Origin: Alphaproteobacteria bacterium
Lineage (GTDB): Bacteria > Pseudomonadota > Alphaproteobacteria > UBA2966 > CAIVPW01
Length of the DNA stretch: 64,000 nt
NCBI GenBank assembly: GCA_947481575.1
Contig: CANKGV010000008.1
Coordinates: forward strand, 35,643-99,642
Direction of reading: 5' to 3'
Each line of letters starts with the position of its first letter. The stretch's first letter is position 1. The translations under genes were made by a program, and so were the position numbers. The notes under the pieces are model-generated. The model saw only the letters and a list, made by a program, of their open reading frames with translations, was not told the origin of the DNA and searched no databases. This document shows, piece by piece, positions 27,354 to 36,885 of this stretch.

Positions 27354-29084
27354 CTAGAGGCCGAACACCGCAACGATTGCGCTGTTCACTTGGCCCTGAT
27401 CGCCGGAGACGCCCTGGTGGCCGCCACCGATGACCGCAATGTACTGCTTGCCGTCAACCGAGTAGCTCATCGGCGGGGCCGACATGCCCATGCCGAGGCT
27501 GAAGCTCCAGAGAGGCGCCAGCGTATCGGCGTCGTATGCCGTGAACTTGCCCGTGTTTTCTGCGTTCCACAGCAGACCACCGGCGGTCGACAACACACCC
27601 GCGTCGATGCGGTACTTCGTCGTGACTTCCGCGGTAACCTTGCCGCTGGCAACGTCGAACTTCCAAACCTTGCCCACCGGATCCGGCAGCTTGACGGTCG
27701 TTGCGTTGCTCTTGGACACGCCGGCTTCACCGGCCGACTTGCTGATCAGCGCGCCGTTGAACGACTTCTCGTTGATCGAGACGACGTCCGAGACCTGCTG
27801 GCAGGCGAAGCCGGCTGCGGCATACGCTGCGCCGCGGGTCGGGTCGAAGGACGGCCACTGGTACAACGGCGCGAACCCCTGATTCGGGCAGAACATCAGG
27901 CCGGCACCGCCGCCCGCCAGACGCGGGCCACGAACGGCGTAGGTCTGGATGGTTTTGCTCGGATCGTACTCAACCGGCTTGCCGGTCTTCGGGTCGAGAC
28001 CCTTCGTCCAGTTCAAGCCGCTCTGGTACGCGTCGCCACGGACGAACTGGCCCGAAACGCGGTCGTGCTGGAAGAAGAATCCGCCGCGCGAGAAGTTTAC
28101 GGTCAGCTTCTTGCCACCCACGTCAACCAACATACGGTTGTTGGGGGTGTCTTGATCCTGCTGCTCGTTCGGAACTTCCTGGAAGAACCACTTCAGCTTG
28201 CCGGTGTCGACGTCGAGCGCAATGGTGCTCGCCGTATACAGGTTGTCGCCCGGACGGTACTCAGGAATGCCCGTCGGGAACGCGTCGCCCGTGCCGTAGA
28301 TGACGGTGTTGGTGACCGGATCAAACGCACCCTGCCCCCAGATACCGGCGCCGCCGGTCTTCCAGGCCTGGTGGTTGTCCTTCCACGTGTCCGCACCCGG
28401 CTCGCCGGGGGCCGGAATGGTGAAGAAGCGCCACTTGATTTCGCCGGTGGTGGCGTCGTTCGCCACAACCCAGCTGCGCGTGCCGCTCTGGCCGCCGGTG
28501 CTCTCACCGAGGAGGGCCATGTTCTTGATCATCAACGGGCCCGGCGTGATGCGCTGGGTGTTGGATTCCGTGGTCGCGACGAGGTTCTTCTCGAACACGA
28601 CTTCGCCCGAATCCTTGTTGATGGCGAACAGGCGGACGTCGTTGGTGCTGATGTAGACGTTGTTGCCGAGCAGGCCGGGGCCCTTGTTGCTGCGGACAAA
28701 CTCCGACTTCGGGTCGAAGCGCCACACCGGCACGCCTTCCTTGCCGTTGCGGACGTCAACCTTCATGAGCTTGGACCAAGCGTTGGTCACGTACATGAAG
28801 CCGTCTTCAACGAGCGGGCGGCCTTCTTCCTGACCTTCCGCCTTGGTGTCGCGGCCGATCGAGAACATAAACTTCATCTGAAGGTTGGCGACGTTCGCCT
28901 TGGTGATCTGGTTGAGCTTCGAATAGGCCCAATTCGAGTAGTTGCCCGTGTTCAAGAGCCAGTTTTGCGGCTCGTTGTCAGCGGCGAGCAGACGCTCGTA
29001 AGTAACATTCCCGGCGTGTGCCGGAAGCGCAGCGCCCACGGCACCGCATGCCGCCAGGACGGCGACGGTCCAATTCATCTTCAT
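27354..29084 (-). CDS. PQQ-dependent (methanol/ethanol-type) dehydrogenase, periplasmic
   Basis: Signal peptide, NWLLNTGNYSNWAYSKLNQITKANVANLQMKF, GAFDPVTNTVIYGTGDAFP, ASTIALDVDTGKLKWFFQEVPN, C-terminal GGHQGVSGDQGQVNSAIVAVFGL. Confidence 0.9.
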   Translation of the reverse strand: MKMNWTVAVLAACGAVGAALPAHAGNVTYERLLAADNEPQNWLLNTGNYSNWAYSKLNQITKANVANLQMKFMFSIGRDTKAEGQEEGRPLVEDGFMYVTNAWSKLMKVDVRNGKEGVPVWRFDPKSEFVRSNKGPGLLGNNVYISTNDVRLFAINKDSGEVVFEKNLVATTESNTQRITPGPLMIKNMALLGESTGGQSGTRSWVVANDATTGEIKWRFFTIPAPGEPGADTWKDNHQAWKTGGAGIWGQGAFDPVTNTVIYGTGDAFPTGIPEYRPGDNLYTASTIALDVDTGKLKWFFQEVPNEQQDQDTPNNRMLVDVGGKKLTVNFSRGGFFFQHDRVSGQFVRGDAYQSGLNWTKGLDPKTGKPVEYDPSKTIQTYAVRGPRLAGGGAGLMFCPNQGFAPLYQWPSFDPTRGAAYAAAGFACQQVSDVVSINEKSFNGALISKSAGEAGVSKSNATTVKLPDPVGKVWKFDVASGKVTAEVTTKYRIDAGVLSTAGGLLWNAENTGKFTAYDADTLAPLWSFSLGMGMSAPPMSYSVDGKQYIAVIGGGHQGVSGDQGQVNSAIVAVFGL

Positions 29085-29223
29085 TCGTGTTCCCCTCCCA
29101 AGGGATGGACTATTGTCGATTTCAGCCGGGGGCATACACATCGCCCACGCCTACTCAATTAGCGCACTCCTGACAGCAGCCTGTCAAACTGAAAGACCAC
29201 TAGATGTTTAGTGGTATACGCAG

Positions 29224-30240
29224 TTATACGTACGCCGTCCGGCGCCGGATTGCGTCGCGGAACAACGTCAGAAGCACAACAATCGCGGCCCCCACCAAGG
29301 CAGCCGTGACCGCCCCCGCCGTGACCGCATTCTCAAGTAAGCCTCGGTCATCGACGATGTCCGCCACCGCTTCCTGCTCGACCACGATCAGGCGCTGACC
29401 CCCGGGAAGCTTCGCCACGTTGCCAGCAGCGGCGACCTCGCCCGACGGAGCCGCAATGCGAACCGCCATTGTGTCGGTGAACCGCAAGCCGCTGGCTACC
29501 TGGGGCAGGTCAACATTTAGGCGGCCCGTGCCGCCGACGTATTCGCCACGTTCGTTCACGAGGCGGGCGGGCGGGTTACTGGCCGCCATCGCCAGTAGCG
29601 CTGGGCGAATGTCGATGTCCAACACGAAGATTCCGAACATGGTCGCGGGCGCAAGGTCGCCAACCAGTTCCGGCACTCCGGTCGCAAGCCTTAGAACGGG
29701 AAAACCCAGGGGATCGGCGGGCTGGGGGGTGACGGTGCCGTGGGTGCTGCCCACGCGAATTGTGTAGACGGCGAGAACCGATGGATCGTTCGGCCGCGCG
29801 CCGAGATCGGCATCAGGGACAATGCGCGGCCGGCTATCGCCGGGAGAGCGGCGAACCCGGGCCAGTTCCAATCCCCCCGTACCGTGACCCGTGCTGGGCC
29901 CGATCAGACTCCATTCGAGGAACGATTCGTTGCGCAGCATCACGACCTGCAAATCACGCGCGACGTAGGTCATCTGCGAGGGATTGGCGCCGTAGCTGAT
30001 CGCCATCACCATGACTTCGGATCGGGTGGCCGCCAGCAACTGCTCGTGCCCACGGGCCGCCGCGCCGGCGATGGCGTCGGCGTGGCGAGCCGCGTCGGCA
30101 CTCATCCGCGCCAAGGCGGCGGATACCAACGCGGCCTCGGTGCCTGCATACGTGCGGACGCCGACCAACACTCCTGATCCCGCGGCAGCGAGTACCAACA
30201 GCACGGCGACAATCCAACCGAGGGGGCGGTGCAGCTTCAT
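29224..30240 (-). CDS. Membrane-anchored sensor-like protein with periplasmic region and no recognisable cytoplasmic output domain
   Basis: N-TM (GWIVAVLLVLAAAGSGVLVGV), periplasmic region of about 270 aa, C-TM (NAVTAGAVTAALVGAAIVVLLTLF), then only about 10 residues. Confidence 0.6.
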   Translation of the reverse strand: MKLHRPLGWIVAVLLVLAAAGSGVLVGVRTYAGTEAALVSAALARMSADAARHADAIAGAAARGHEQLLAATRSEVMVMAISYGANPSQMTYVARDLQVVMLRNESFLEWSLIGPSTGHGTGGLELARVRRSPGDSRPRIVPDADLGARPNDPSVLAVYTIRVGSTHGTVTPQPADPLGFPVLRLATGVPELVGDLAPATMFGIFVLDIDIRPALLAMAASNPPARLVNERGEYVGGTGRLNVDLPQVASGLRFTDTMAVRIAAPSGEVAAAGNVAKLPGGQRLIVVEQEAVADIVDDRGLLENAVTAGAVTAALVGAAIVVLLTLFRDAIRRRTAYV

Positions 30241-30248
30241 CGACACAC

Positions 30249-32591
30249 CTAGTGAGCGAAGACGCCCGCTTCGTTCCAGCGCATGGCACGGAACAGGTTC
30301 GAGAAGTCGTCGGTCCACGGTCGGGCGCCGGGCGCCGGCTCAAGGTCGGGCCACTGGATTACACCCTTATTGAACGCATCCAATGCCTCGTGGCGGCGGG
30401 CCGCTACCACCCATGTCGAGTTGTAGATGTAGTCGGCGGGGACGCCCGCGGTGAAATCGATGTACCTGCCGTATAGCCCAAGGTCCGCGACCGTGGCCGC
30501 CATGATCGGCATCAGGTCTAAATAGATATTGGTGATGTGGATCAGCAGCTCGCCGTCCGGCGAAAGCTTCCGCAAATACAGTTGGAACGCCTCGCGGGTC
30601 AGCAAGTGCACGGGGATGGCGTCACCGCTGAACGCGTCGAGAATGATCACATCGAACCAGCCGTCAGGATAGCGCTCCATCGCCAAGCGCCCGTCGCCGA
30701 TTTCGACCTTCAGGCCCTCGCCACAGGCCGACAGGTAGTCGAAGTGCTCGCGCGCCAACCGCTCCACTTCGGGGTCGATCTCAAAGTAGGTAAGCGTGCG
30801 CTCCGGCCCGACTTGGCACGCGAATGCGCCGGTGCCGAGGCCGGTAACGGCGACACGCTGCAACGTCTGCGGGCTGCGGCTGGCGGCGAGGAAGAACTGC
30901 CCCACCGGACCCTGTGCCGCGTAGTACGTGATGCCGCGTTGCGGTTGCCCGACAATCCCGCCGCCGTGGTTGATGCGGCCGTGATACAGGAACCGGAAGG
31001 TGCCGGTGTTCCGTACGAAATCCGACACCGTGTACACGCCGAAGAATGTCCGTTCCTGGGCGATCTTTAGGCCGGTGTTCGACATTTGCGAGACCATCGC
31101 GATGCCGATCGCGACCGTAATTGCGAACCGCAGGCGCCGCCGCGCCAACAGCAAGATCACCACTGTCAGGATGACCGGCTGGTATGACAGCGTCGCCGCG
31201 CGCACGTAGTTGAGCATGTCGAAGTACGCGAGCGCGTCGTAGACCCACGCCTCCCACGCATACTGAAGGGCATCGGCCCAGACGCCGGACATCATGGCCC
31301 ACAGCAATGCCAGCGGTACGGCAACGTCGAGAACGCGCGGTACCCAGGGCACGATCGCAGCAGCCCAGCCCGAACGCGCCGCCGGGATGAACCGCGCTAC
31401 CCACCGGAACAACGACGGCCCCTCGGACGGCCGCAGCAGCAGCGCGAGCACCAAGGCGATCGGATACTCGTAGATGGCATTGAAGACGAGCGGCGCGAGG
31501 ATCGCGGCAAACAGCCCGCCAGTGACCCCGCCGAGCGACATCCACAGGTAGAATTCGGTCAGCTTGCTGGGAACGGGCCGCAGCTTGGCGAGTTCCCCGT
31601 GACAGACCATTGCCGTGACGAACAGGCCGGCGAATCCCAGGCCGAGGACCAGGTAGAGCTGCGGCATGACGTAGTAGCCCACCATCGCCGCAACTACGAC
31701 GATTTGCGCGTGCAGCATCCACGAGTGCTTCAGCAGTGGGCGGCGCGCAAACACCAAAACGAACGTAAGCAGGTACAGCGCCAGGGGGATCACCCACAGG
31801 AACGGCACCGCGGCAATCTCGCTGCCAATGTGCAGCGTTGCACCCAGGAGCAACGCGGACGGGGCCAGCGACAGAAGCAACCAGCGCAGCCGGATGCGCC
31901 AGGTGATCTCGGTCAGCAGCGTGCCGTTCGCCGGTTCCGCAATCGTTGCGTCCTCGCTGCGGTAGCGGCGCCACAGCAGGATCCCGCAAGTACCAATGGC
32001 TGCTGCCAGAAGTGCGTAGCCGGCGGTCCAAATCAGACTCTGGTCGCGAACCCCGATAATCGGCTCGATCACCACGGGATAGGCGAGCAATGCAACCATG
32101 CTGCCGAGGTTGCTGCCCCCATAGAGAAAGTAGGGATCACCCGCGGCCGGGTGGTCGGTGTGGGCAAACCATTGCTGCAGCAAAGGGGCCGTCGCCGACA
32201 GCGCGAAGAACGGGAGGCCGACGGAGACCGCCAGCAGGCCGATCAGCCAGGGAATCTCGTACCCGCCGGGCGGTGAGGTCCAGCTCGCGCCAATGCCGAT
32301 GGGCAGCACGAGCACTCCGGCCGCAAGCACCACCGCGTGCAGAATGGTCTGGCGGCGCAAGCCAAGAAGCCGCGTACTCAGGTGGGCGTACAAGTATCCG
32401 CCGAGCAGCATCGCCTGGAAGAACACCATGGCTGTGTTCCACACCGCGGGCGCACCGCCGAACCGCGGCAGCACCATCTTGGTGAACATCGGCTGGACCG
32501 AGAACAACAAGAAGGCGCTGAGGAAAAGCGTTGCCGTGTAGAGCGGCAAAACTGTCCAACCCAAGCGTGACCGCGGGGCCGCAGCGGCCAT
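30249..32591 (-). CDS. Membrane-fused spermidine synthase-like protein (copy 1, 780 aa)
   Basis: Polytopic N-terminal half; C-terminal RVAVTGLGTGAFACQVGPERTLTYFEIDPEVERLAREHF and DGWFDVIILDAFSGDAIPVHLLTREAFQLYLRKLSPDGELLIHITN. Confidence 0.85.
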   Translation of the reverse strand: MAAAAPRSRLGWTVLPLYTATLFLSAFLLFSVQPMFTKMVLPRFGGAPAVWNTAMVFFQAMLLGGYLYAHLSTRLLGLRRQTILHAVVLAAGVLVLPIGIGASWTSPPGGYEIPWLIGLLAVSVGLPFFALSATAPLLQQWFAHTDHPAAGDPYFLYGGSNLGSMVALLAYPVVIEPIIGVRDQSLIWTAGYALLAAAIGTCGILLWRRYRSEDATIAEPANGTLLTEITWRIRLRWLLLSLAPSALLLGATLHIGSEIAAVPFLWVIPLALYLLTFVLVFARRPLLKHSWMLHAQIVVVAAMVGYYVMPQLYLVLGLGFAGLFVTAMVCHGELAKLRPVPSKLTEFYLWMSLGGVTGGLFAAILAPLVFNAIYEYPIALVLALLLRPSEGPSLFRWVARFIPAARSGWAAAIVPWVPRVLDVAVPLALLWAMMSGVWADALQYAWEAWVYDALAYFDMLNYVRAATLSYQPVILTVVILLLARRRLRFAITVAIGIAMVSQMSNTGLKIAQERTFFGVYTVSDFVRNTGTFRFLYHGRINHGGGIVGQPQRGITYYAAQGPVGQFFLAASRSPQTLQRVAVTGLGTGAFACQVGPERTLTYFEIDPEVERLAREHFDYLSACGEGLKVEIGDGRLAMERYPDGWFDVIILDAFSGDAIPVHLLTREAFQLYLRKLSPDGELLIHITNIYLDLMPIMAATVADLGLYGRYIDFTAGVPADYIYNSTWVVAARRHEALDAFNKGVIQWPDLEPAPGARPWTDDFSNLFRAMRWNEAGVFAH

Positions 32592-32596
32592 TCAGG

Positions 32597-33550
32597 CTAG
32601 CGCACGCCTTCGCGCCACTCGCGGGGCAGCGCGAAATTGCCGGTCCACATTCCACGCTTGGCATTGCGGGCGGCGACTTCGAAATCGATGTATTGCGACG
32701 ACTGTTGGCGGTCGGCAACAGCCCAACCGTCTGTCACCATCTGTTCGTTGAACGACTTGGCCCCGGCTTTGATGCCGGCGCCTTTGGCGTCGGCCGGGCC
32801 GCACAGGCCAAACACGCGGCTATCGCCATCGTGACGCTCCAGCTTGCAGTACACGTCCGTTCCATAGGCCAACTCGATCAGCCAGTATTTGGCGAACGGA
32901 CCACACTGATACCCGCCGAAGTTTGTGATGCTGCACCCCTGCAGGAGTTCTGGGGCATCAATGCCGGCCAGGAAGATGCGCTGGCCTTTGATGGCGATCG
33001 AGCGCCCATCGATCACATCGACCGGCCCCGCAATCTCGCCCGCCGGTGGTTGCTTGGCGCGGGGTGGTGCGGCCCACAGCCCGAGGCGGGCAGCCTTGGC
33101 GGTGGCTTCGTCGGCAACAAACGCGTCGCTGTGCTGCGGGTCGGCCATGCCCCAACCGGAGCGCACCCACTGCTGATTCAAACTGACGGCGCCCGCGGCA
33201 GGGACCCGGCTGCCCTGATCGACCTGGGTGCAGACCCCCCATAGCCGCGGATCGGGGGCAAACTTCTGCAGATCGCAGCGATGGAACTTGCCGCCGGCAA
33301 GCTCCGCCAGCTTGCTTTGCGCGATCACGCCGCACTGGTATTCGACGGCGCCCATCGGGCAGGTCTCTTCCCGCTCCGGCGAGGTGACGCCGAGCAACTG
33401 GAACCACAGCCCGCCCCCCGAGACGACGCCGGCCCCCCGTACTCGTACGTCGCCGTAGACGCTGCCGAACGTCTGGGCGGATGCCGACGCGGCTCCCAGC
33501 ACGTGCAGTGCCGCACCCGCCGCCACGATCAGCAGCGCGCGGCGCACCAT
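32597..33550 (-). CDS. Secreted tandem double staphylococcal-nuclease (SNase)-like protein
   Basis: Two SNase-like units: LWFQLLGVTSPEREETC... and VDVIDGRSIAIKGQRIFLAGIDAPELLQGC...; signal peptide; paired Cys. Confidence 0.7.
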   Translation of the reverse strand: MVRRALLIVAAGAALHVLGAASASAQTFGSVYGDVRVRGAGVVSGGGLWFQLLGVTSPEREETCPMGAVEYQCGVIAQSKLAELAGGKFHRCDLQKFAPDPRLWGVCTQVDQGSRVPAAGAVSLNQQWVRSGWGMADPQHSDAFVADEATAKAARLGLWAAPPRAKQPPAGEIAGPVDVIDGRSIAIKGQRIFLAGIDAPELLQGCSITNFGGYQCGPFAKYWLIELAYGTDVYCKLERHDGDSRVFGLCGPADAKGAGIKAGAKSFNEQMVTDGWAVADRQQSSQYIDFEVAARNAKRGMWTGNFALPREWREGVR

Positions 33551-33563
33551 TTGGGCAACACCG

Positions 33564-34556
33564 CTAGCGCTTGCCATTGCGCCAATCCGCCGGCGGGATG
33601 AACTCGCCTTGCCATAGGCCGCGCTTGTGGGTGCGCGCATCGTCTTCGGCTTCCACGTAATCCATACTGCGCGCACGGTCGGCCAGCGCCCAGCCAGCGC
33701 GCACGATCTGCTCGTTGAAGGTGTTGGGCGAAAGCTGGCGGCTCAGCGGGTTCTCTTCCGTGCAGATGCCGAAGGTTCTGTCGTCACCAGGCAATTGGCT
33801 GACCTTGCAGTTCACCGTGTGCCCGTCGGTCAGGCTGTTCAGGTACTGGTGCGACATGAACCCGCACGGATACGGCTTGCCGCCGATCGTGCACTCCTGG
33901 GTCAGCGCCGGCGCATCCACTCCAAACAGCTTGATGCGGACTTCACGAACCTCGGCCATGCCGCCGTCGGCGTTTTCCGAAGAACCTCTGAGCGGTCCCT
34001 TGAGGAAGTCGGGATGGCTGAATGCTTCGCCCACCCACATGCCGGCCTTTGCGGCTTTTGCCGCGGCCTCGTCGGCGGCGAAGTCCCGCGTGCGCGGCGC
34101 GGCGAACGCCCAACCGGCGCGAACCAGCCTGGCGTTCAGACTGTCGGCGGCGTTGCCAAAGGTGCCGACTCCGTCGGCCCAGCACTGGCCCCAATGGCGA
34201 TCATCGCCGGTGTAGTGGCGCACGCGGCAACGCACCTCATGACCGGCGACGAACTCGGCGACCTTGCCAACCGAGATCAGCGTGCATTGCAGCGTGACGC
34301 CGCCGACCGTGCAATCCGGCTCTTCGCGCGGCGCCACCAGGCCGTAGAGGTAGATCCAACGCTGATCAACGATGATGACCGAGCTCGATGGAACCGGGCC
34401 GGTCACCGGCACCGTCGCCACCCCGCTGACGGTTTGGCGCGATGCCCCGCCGGGCAGAAACGGTCTGCCGTATACGGCAATCACCGCGATCACGGCCAAC
34501 AGCACCGCCCCGCGGAGAAATTGCCACAAGCCCGGCAAGCGCATGGCGGAAACCAT
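33564..34556 (-). CDS. Membrane-anchored tandem double SNase-like protein
   Basis: N-terminal TM, then WIYLYGLVAPREEPDC... and VRIKLFGVDAPALTQEC...; C-termini alignable with the neighbouring gene (RGLWQGEFIPPADWR vs RGMWTGNFALPREWR). Confidence 0.7.
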   Translation of the reverse strand: MVSAMRLPGLWQFLRGAVLLAVIAVIAVYGRPFLPGGASRQTVSGVATVPVTGPVPSSSVIIVDQRWIYLYGLVAPREEPDCTVGGVTLQCTLISVGKVAEFVAGHEVRCRVRHYTGDDRHWGQCWADGVGTFGNAADSLNARLVRAGWAFAAPRTRDFAADEAAAKAAKAGMWVGEAFSHPDFLKGPLRGSSENADGGMAEVREVRIKLFGVDAPALTQECTIGGKPYPCGFMSHQYLNSLTDGHTVNCKVSQLPGDDRTFGICTEENPLSRQLSPNTFNEQIVRAGWALADRARSMDYVEAEDDARTHKRGLWQGEFIPPADWRNGKR

Positions 34557-34565
34557 CCCGGGCCG

Positions 34566-36761
34566 CTACTCGGCCGGCTGCGGCGAGAACCCACCCAAGG
34601 CTTCGGCACCAACATCACCGCCACGAGCTTCGCGGCGCTTGCGGCGCTGAATGAGCGGCGGGCACTTCTGCTCGTCGAAGTAGTCGACCTGGCAGTCGAG
34701 GCACTGCAGGCACTCGTTCATGTTGATCGCACCGGTGGGCTCGATCGCCCCGACCGGGCAGTCGGTTTCGCAGATGCGGCAGCTGGTACCGCACTGCGGC
34801 TTACGCTTCAGCCACTGGAACATGTGCATGCGGCCGAACACCGCCAGAGTGCCGCCCAGCGGGCAGAGGAACCGGCAGTAGAACCGCTCGACGAACAGAC
34901 CCAGCGCGAGAAGCACGACGCCGTACAGCACAAACGGCCATTCACGCGCGAACTTAACGCTGATTACGGTCTTGAACGGCTCGATCTCGCCGACCGTGTC
35001 GGTGTACGACGAACCGTAGAACGCCAGCCCGAGCAGCAAGATCGCCGCCAGGTACTTCACCGCCCACAGACGTTCCTGGAGGGTGCGCGGCAGCTTGAGC
35101 TGCGGAATGCGCATCAGGATCGCGGCTTTGTTGAGCAACTCCTGCAACGCACCGAACGGGCACAGCCAGCCGCAGAACACGCCGCGGCCGAGCACGAACA
35201 GCGTGATCGCCACGTAGATGGCCAAGATGAAGATCAGCGGGTCGAGCATGAATGTCGCTAGCCCCGTGTGCGTAAACGGCGCTTCCAGATACGACATCAC
35301 GTTGACGATCGAGAGTTGCGCGCCCGCGTACCAGCCGATCCAAATCGTTGTGAACGCCAGCGAGCCTACGCGCACCACGTTGTAGAGCGTGCGGCGGCGC
35401 GCCAACGCGTCCTGGAAGATGAACAGGATGGTGACGAATGCGAGGGCGGTCAGCAGTACTGCGATTTGAACGTTGTGGCGTTCCCACGCGGCCAGCCACA
35501 CCGGCGGCGGCGGCGGCGGCGGCAACAGCTTGTGGACGTTCGGCAGGTCATAGGTCACCGGAAAGTCGAGAGTCATCGCCGCGCCAGCGGCGGTCGTGCC
35601 CGGAATCTGCAACACGATTTGGTACGGCTTCAGCGGATTGAGGCCAGTATTCGCGGGCAGGTAGAACGCCATCGTGTCTTCGTGAAACAACATCTTGCTG
35701 CCGATCGCGCGCAGCATCGAATAGTTGTCTTTGGTCATGTGCAGCGTGAGGTCGCCCTGCACAATGCGGAAACGGTCAAACGTGTAGTTCGCTTCTTTCG
35801 AGAAGTGAGAGTTCGAAGCGAACGAGAACGGCCCGTCAGTACCAAGCCAAATCGTCCAACCGCCCGGCGGCTGCTTATCCATCGCGGCACGGTACGGCGC
35901 ATCGCCCATCGCATTGGCGCCGATCGACGGCGGCGTGATCAGGGCCGTATAGAGGTTCAGGAACCTGCCTTCGGGCTTCTGGTTGGCCGGCTTGTAGGTG
36001 GGGCGCGCACCTGGGCCGCCGGCCTTTTCAAAGGCCGCAATGATGTCTTTGTTCGAAACGTCCACGTACACAACGGACTTCGACGCCATCAGTTCGTCGT
36101 TGGTGTACGGAACAAAATTGGTGCGGTTGACTTCCGGTTCGGTGATCACCCGGAAGGCTTCGCCTTTCACGTAGGCGTTGAAGATGGCGCGGGCAGAGTT
36201 CTGGACGCCCAACGCCATCATGCGGCCGCTGACGCTGGCGCCTGAGATCAGATCCGGGTTGACCTTGTGGAAGTCGGAGATGCTGGCCGCGGCAAACCCG
36301 GCGAAGAACTGCGCAAACAACTTAGAGGAAACACCGCGGTCGATGATCGCCTCGTGGTGCTCCAAGAGCGAGACGCCCTTGATATTCCCTTCGAGATCGA
36401 CCGCGCCGACCAAGTCGAACGGTTCGCCGCGATACCCGGTGGCGTTAACAACCTCGTGGGTCGAAAACACATACCCAACCGTTTTGCCGCCAATCTTAAT
36501 TTCCAGCGCCGGAGGGCGGCCCGGGGTCGGAATTGCTTCCTCGGCGCCCGGGAACAAGAACTGAAGGTCGGCGGCAGGCAAACGCTCCTTGAGCGGTTTG
36601 GTGTCCATGAGGTAGCGGCCATTGCCGAGCCCCTGCGTCGGGGCCAGCCGGGAGTTCAGGTCCTGCAATTCCAGGTACTGGACTGCAGCCTGGGCCGACG
36701 CACACAGGAACACCGCGCCCACCAGCGCGCCCAAGCCACAGATCTTGTTCACAGAATTCAC
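34566..36761 (-). CDS. NosR/NirI-like FMN-binding, polyferredoxin membrane protein
   Basis: Signal/periplasmic FMN_bind-like region, multiple TM, FCGWLCPFGALQELLNKAAI, FYCRFLCPLGGTLAVF, CGTSCRICETDCPVGAIEPTGAINMNECLQCLDCQVDYFDEQKCPP. Confidence 0.85.
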   Translation of the reverse strand: MNSVNKICGLGALVGAVFLCASAQAAVQYLELQDLNSRLAPTQGLGNGRYLMDTKPLKERLPAADLQFLFPGAEEAIPTPGRPPALEIKIGGKTVGYVFSTHEVVNATGYRGEPFDLVGAVDLEGNIKGVSLLEHHEAIIDRGVSSKLFAQFFAGFAAASISDFHKVNPDLISGASVSGRMMALGVQNSARAIFNAYVKGEAFRVITEPEVNRTNFVPYTNDELMASKSVVYVDVSNKDIIAAFEKAGGPGARPTYKPANQKPEGRFLNLYTALITPPSIGANAMGDAPYRAAMDKQPPGGWTIWLGTDGPFSFASNSHFSKEANYTFDRFRIVQGDLTLHMTKDNYSMLRAIGSKMLFHEDTMAFYLPANTGLNPLKPYQIVLQIPGTTAAGAAMTLDFPVTYDLPNVHKLLPPPPPPPVWLAAWERHNVQIAVLLTALAFVTILFIFQDALARRRTLYNVVRVGSLAFTTIWIGWYAGAQLSIVNVMSYLEAPFTHTGLATFMLDPLIFILAIYVAITLFVLGRGVFCGWLCPFGALQELLNKAAILMRIPQLKLPRTLQERLWAVKYLAAILLLGLAFYGSSYTDTVGEIEPFKTVISVKFAREWPFVLYGVVLLALGLFVERFYCRFLCPLGGTLAVFGRMHMFQWLKRKPQCGTSCRICETDCPVGAIEPTGAINMNECLQCLDCQVDYFDEQKCPPLIQRRKRREARGGDVGAEALGGFSPQPAE

Positions 36762-36885
36762 CGAAACTCCCCGTGCGGGCCCCTCGCCCGGCACTGCGCG
36801 CGCATCATAGGACGCGGGCTTTGTGGTGAAAAGGAGCGGCTCCACACCGGTCGGTAGCAAGCGCCGCAGGCCGTCTTTCGCCCCG

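Noticed and set aside
27390-29162. 590-aa plus-strand ORF antisense to the PQQ dehydrogenase
   Set aside because: Arginine/Val/Leu-rich translation with no recognisable domain; exactly antisense to a strongly supported gene. Typical of high-GC codon bias.
30781-32031. 416-aa minus-strand ORF in a second frame of the spermidine-synthase-like gene
   Set aside because: Arg/Ala/Gly-rich alternative frame of a well-supported gene.
35499-35523. CGG trinucleotide run
   Set aside because: Encodes the proline stretch of the NosR-like protein; in-frame low-complexity linker, not an independent element.
33627-36245. Long plus-strand ORFs (544 aa and 325 aa) opposite the SNase-like and NosR-like genes
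   Set aside because: Arg/His/Gln-rich translations without domains; antisense to genes with clear motifs.
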